A stretch of DNA of 64,000 nucleotides, taken from Nonomuraea thailandensis. GTDB lineage: Bacteria > Actinomycetota > Actinomycetes > Streptosporangiales > Streptosporangiaceae. The notes under the pieces were generated by a model, which saw nothing but the letters and a program-made list of their open reading frames with translations, was not told where the DNA came from and searched no databases. The translations under genes and the position numbers were made by a program. Every line of letters begins with the position of its first letter. The first letter of the stretch is position 1. The stretch is taken from NCBI RefSeq assembly GCF_024172165.1, contig NZ_JAMZEB010000002.1:6779501-6843500 (forward strand), written 5' to 3'. This document shows, one piece after another, positions 61,953 to 64,000 of this stretch.

Positions 61953-63470
61953 TCACTCGTTCTCCTCGCCCGCGCGCGCCGGCGTGCTGCGTCGCCGGCG
62001 GACGACCGGCAGCAGCACCGGGACGAGCAGTGCCAGGGCCGCCGCGATCCAGAGCACGATCGTGATCGGCCCGGACACCAGGATGGACGGGTCGCCCTCC
62101 GACAGGATGAGCGCGCGGCGCAGCTGCTGCTCGGCGATCGGCCCGAGGATCAGGCCCACCACGGCGGGAGCCGGCGGGATGCCCGCCTCCCGCATGAGCA
62201 GCCCGAGCAGGCCGAGCGCGCACAGGACGAGCAGGTCCGTCGCGGTGCCGCCGGCCGCGTACGCGCCCAGGGCGGAGAACATGAGCACCGCGGCGTAGAT
62301 CAGGCAGGGCGGGATGGTGAGCAGCCTGGCCCACACCTTCGCCAGCGGGAGGTTGAGCAGCAGCAGCATCACGTTGCCGACGTACAGGCTGGCGATCAGG
62401 GTCCACACCAGCGGCCCCGACTCCTCGAACAGCGCGGGCCCCGGCTGCAGCCCGTACGACTGGAACGCGGTGAGGATCACCGCGGCGGTGGCCGAGGTCG
62501 GCAGCCCGATCGTCAGCAGCGGCACGAGCACGCCGGCCGCGGCGGCGTTGTTGGCCGCCTCGGGCCCGGCGACGCCTTCGATCGCGCCCCGGCCGAACTC
62601 CTGCCGGTGCCGCGACAGGCGCTTCTCCACCGTGTAGCTGAGGAACGTCGGGATCTCGGCGCCGCCCGCGGGCAGGCTGCCGATCGGGAAGCCCAGCGCG
62701 GTGCCGCGCAGCCAGGCGGGCCAGGAGCGGCGCAGGTCGGAGCGGGTGAGCGCGGCGCGCTCGCGCAGCGGCTGCACGGTGGAGCGGCCGATGCCGGCCA
62801 TGACGCGGGCGAACGTCTCGCCGAGCGCGAACAGGGCGACCACCACGATCACCACGTCGATGCCGTCGAGCAGGGACTCCACCCCGAACACCAGCCTGGG
62901 CTGCCCGGTCTGGGAGTCGATGCCGATCAGCCCGACGGTGATGCCGACGAGGAGGCCGGCCAGGCCCTTGAGCAGGTTCGGCCCCAGGAGGGCGCTGACG
63001 GTGGTGAAGGCGACCGCCATCAGGGCGACGTACTCGGGCGGGCCGAAGCTGGTGGCGAAGCCGGCGACGGCGGGGGCCAGGAAGGTCAGGGCGACGGTGC
63101 CGATCGTGCCGGCCACGAAGCTGCCGATCGCCGCCGTGGCCAGCGCCGCGGCGGCACGGCCGGCCCGCGCCATCTTGTTTCCCTCGATGGCCGCGATGAT
63201 CGAGGCGCTCTCGCCGGGGGTGTTGAGCAGGATCGAGGTGGTGGATCCGCCGTACATGCCGCCGTAGTAGATGCCGGCGAAGAGGATGAGCGCGGCGGAG
63301 GCCTCCAGCCTGAACGTGATCGGCAGCAGCAGCGCCACGGTGAGGGCGGGGCCGATGCCGGGCAGCACGCCGACCGCCGTGCCGATGGTCACCCCGATCA
63401 GCGCCCACAGCAGGTGCATCGGGGTCAGCGCGCCGGCGAAGCCCTCCAGGAGGAGCCCGAGCTGCTCCAT
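61953..63470 (-). CDS. tctA: Tripartite tricarboxylate transporter large membrane subunit
   Basis: The protein has 505 residues with 11-12 membrane helices. The two conserved TctA signatures are present: [20 protein letters not shown] near the start and [25 protein letters not shown], with a second half-repeat containing [23 protein letters not shown]. It forms the channel of the TTT system for citrate-like carboxylates. It starts 1 bp after the tctB stop. Confidence 0.92.
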   Translation of the reverse strand: MEQLGLLLEGFAGALTPMHLLWALIGVTIGTAVGVLPGIGPALTVALLLPITFRLEASAALILFAGIYYGGMYGGSTTSILLNTPGESASIIAAIEGNKMARAGRAAAALATAAIGSFVAGTIGTVALTFLAPAVAGFATSFGPPEYVALMAVAFTTVSALLGPNLLKGLAGLLVGITVGLIGIDSQTGQPRLVFGVESLLDGIDVVIVVVALFALGETFARVMAGIGRSTVQPLRERAALTRSDLRRSWPAWLRGTALGFPIGSLPAGGAEIPTFLSYTVEKRLSRHRQEFGRGAIEGVAGPEAANNAAAAGVLVPLLTIGLPTSATAAVILTAFQSYGLQPGPALFEESGPLVWTLIASLYVGNVMLLLLNLPLAKVWARLLTIPPCLIYAAVLMFSALGAYAAGGTATDLLVLCALGLLGLLMREAGIPPAPAVVGLILGPIAEQQLRRALILSEGDPSILVSGPITIVLWIAAALALLVPVLLPVVRRRRSTPARAGEENE

Positions 63471-63471
63471 G

Positions 63472-63996
63472 TCAGAACCCCCAGGGTCCGGCGGGCAGGG
63501 TGAGCCCGATGAGGCGGTCGAAGGTCAGGAAGGCCAGCGCCGCCAGCGTCCAGCCGCCGGCGTAGAGCCGCCAGCCGTGCGGCGCGCCGAGCAGCAGGGC
63601 CGTGACGACGAAGAGGGCGGCCGAGCCGAGCACGTACCCGAGGACGGGCAGCAGCAGGGCGAAGGCGGCGAGCGCGGCGGCCAGCGCCCCCACCCGGAGC
63701 GCGGCGTGGCTGCGCAGCGGGTGCCCGCGGACGGCCGTGCGCAGGTCGCGCAGGGAGCGCAGCATCAGCCAGAACCCGGTGAGCGCGAGCAGCACGCCCA
63801 GCGCCAGCGGCATCACGGCGGGGCCCATCGCGCCGGCGTCGCCGGGCAGCCGCCGCGCGTCCACGATCATCACCGGCCCGGCCACGACCATGAGCCCGCC
63901 GAAGATCGCCGAGCTGATCGCGGTCCTCCTGTCGCAGGACAGATCGGGCTCGGGCTCGGCGGGCGCCGGGGCGGGCTCGTTCGTCTGCGTGGTCAC
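63472..63996 (-). CDS. tctB: Tripartite tricarboxylate transporter small membrane subunit
   Basis: The protein has 174 residues from GTG 63996, with four membrane helices ([76 protein letters not shown]) in the TctB pattern. It pairs with TctA. The periplasmic binding protein TctC, usually encoded just upstream, would lie beyond the right edge of the window. Confidence 0.87.
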   Translation of the reverse strand: MTTQTNEPAPAPAEPEPDLSCDRRTAISSAIFGGLMVVAGPVMIVDARRLPGDAGAMGPAVMPLALGVLLALTGFWLMLRSLRDLRTAVRGHPLRSHAALRVGALAAALAAFALLLPVLGYVLGSAALFVVTALLLGAPHGWRLYAGGWTLAALAFLTFDRLIGLTLPAGPWGF

Positions 63997-64000
63997 AATC

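Noticed and set aside
61953-63996. Tricarboxylate transporter lacking its binding protein as a novelty
   Set aside because: The operon runs off the right edge of the window, so TctC may simply lie outside.

Overview
The window is about 71-74% GC. It shows strong third-position GC bias, frequent GTG and occasional TTG or CTG starts, many leaderless-looking promoters (a TANNNT box 6-7 bases before the start codon), Ser/Thr kinases with extracytoplasmic propellers, Tat signals and a LuxR-type LAL regulator. This points to a filamentous actinomycete, plausibly of the Streptosporangiaceae (Nonomuraea-like). The placement is an inference from style and gene families. I see no insertion sequence, phage gene, CRISPR array or rRNA.

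Layout. 0-5 kb: two secreted proteins flank a sulfur module made of a TSUP-type exporter, a CsoR-family repressor of persulfide-sensing (CstR) type with two visible operator-like palindromes, a persulfide dioxygenase-rhodanese fusion and a membrane rhodanese. 5-9.6 kb: a TetR regulator and a three-subunit molybdenum hydroxylase resembling PaoABC (YagTSR), with a Tat-exported Fe-S subunit. 9.7-15.5 kb: three tandem receptor-kinase paralogues. Only the last keeps catalytic residues, and the middle one has lost its N-lobe. 15.5-20.2 kb: a complete selenocysteine locus with selA and selD divergent from a 17-bp shared promoter, tRNA-Sec, selB, and a rhodanese gene overlapping the selB end.

20.2-23.6 kb: a minus-strand redox operon facing the sel genes. 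It holds an unknown protein, a MauD-like thioredoxin, a Tat-exported Cys-rich MauA-like protein, a polytopic membrane protein, a MauE-like protein and a lipoprotein. The membrane protein is interrupted at codon 53 by an in-frame TGA, followed by a short hairpin with a GG-starting apical loop. With the Sec machinery next door, this is a candidate new selenoprotein and the most interesting signal in the window.

24-36 kb: a VOC protein with a tandem-repeat insert, an AraC regulator with a StyA/StyB-type flavin monooxygenase pair, an ABC-F protein with a possible leader peptide, hydrolases, a TetR regulator with a redox gene set, and an SDR. 36-45 kb: a LAL regulator, CcdA with a frameshifted TlpA-like partner, and a glycosyltransferase/epimerase/methyltransferase cluster. 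45-51 kb: a WD40-bearing Ser/Thr kinase and a sugar ABC importer with a LacI-type palindrome upstream. 51-64 kb: an MFS exporter, a lipoprotein, an AraC/SDR pair, a histidine phosphatase facing a Nudix hydrolase, a degenerate gene, a Gfo/Idh/MocA oxidoreductase, a MarR-ABC exporter operon, and a GntR regulator with TctA/TctB tricarboxylate-transporter membrane subunits running to the window edge.
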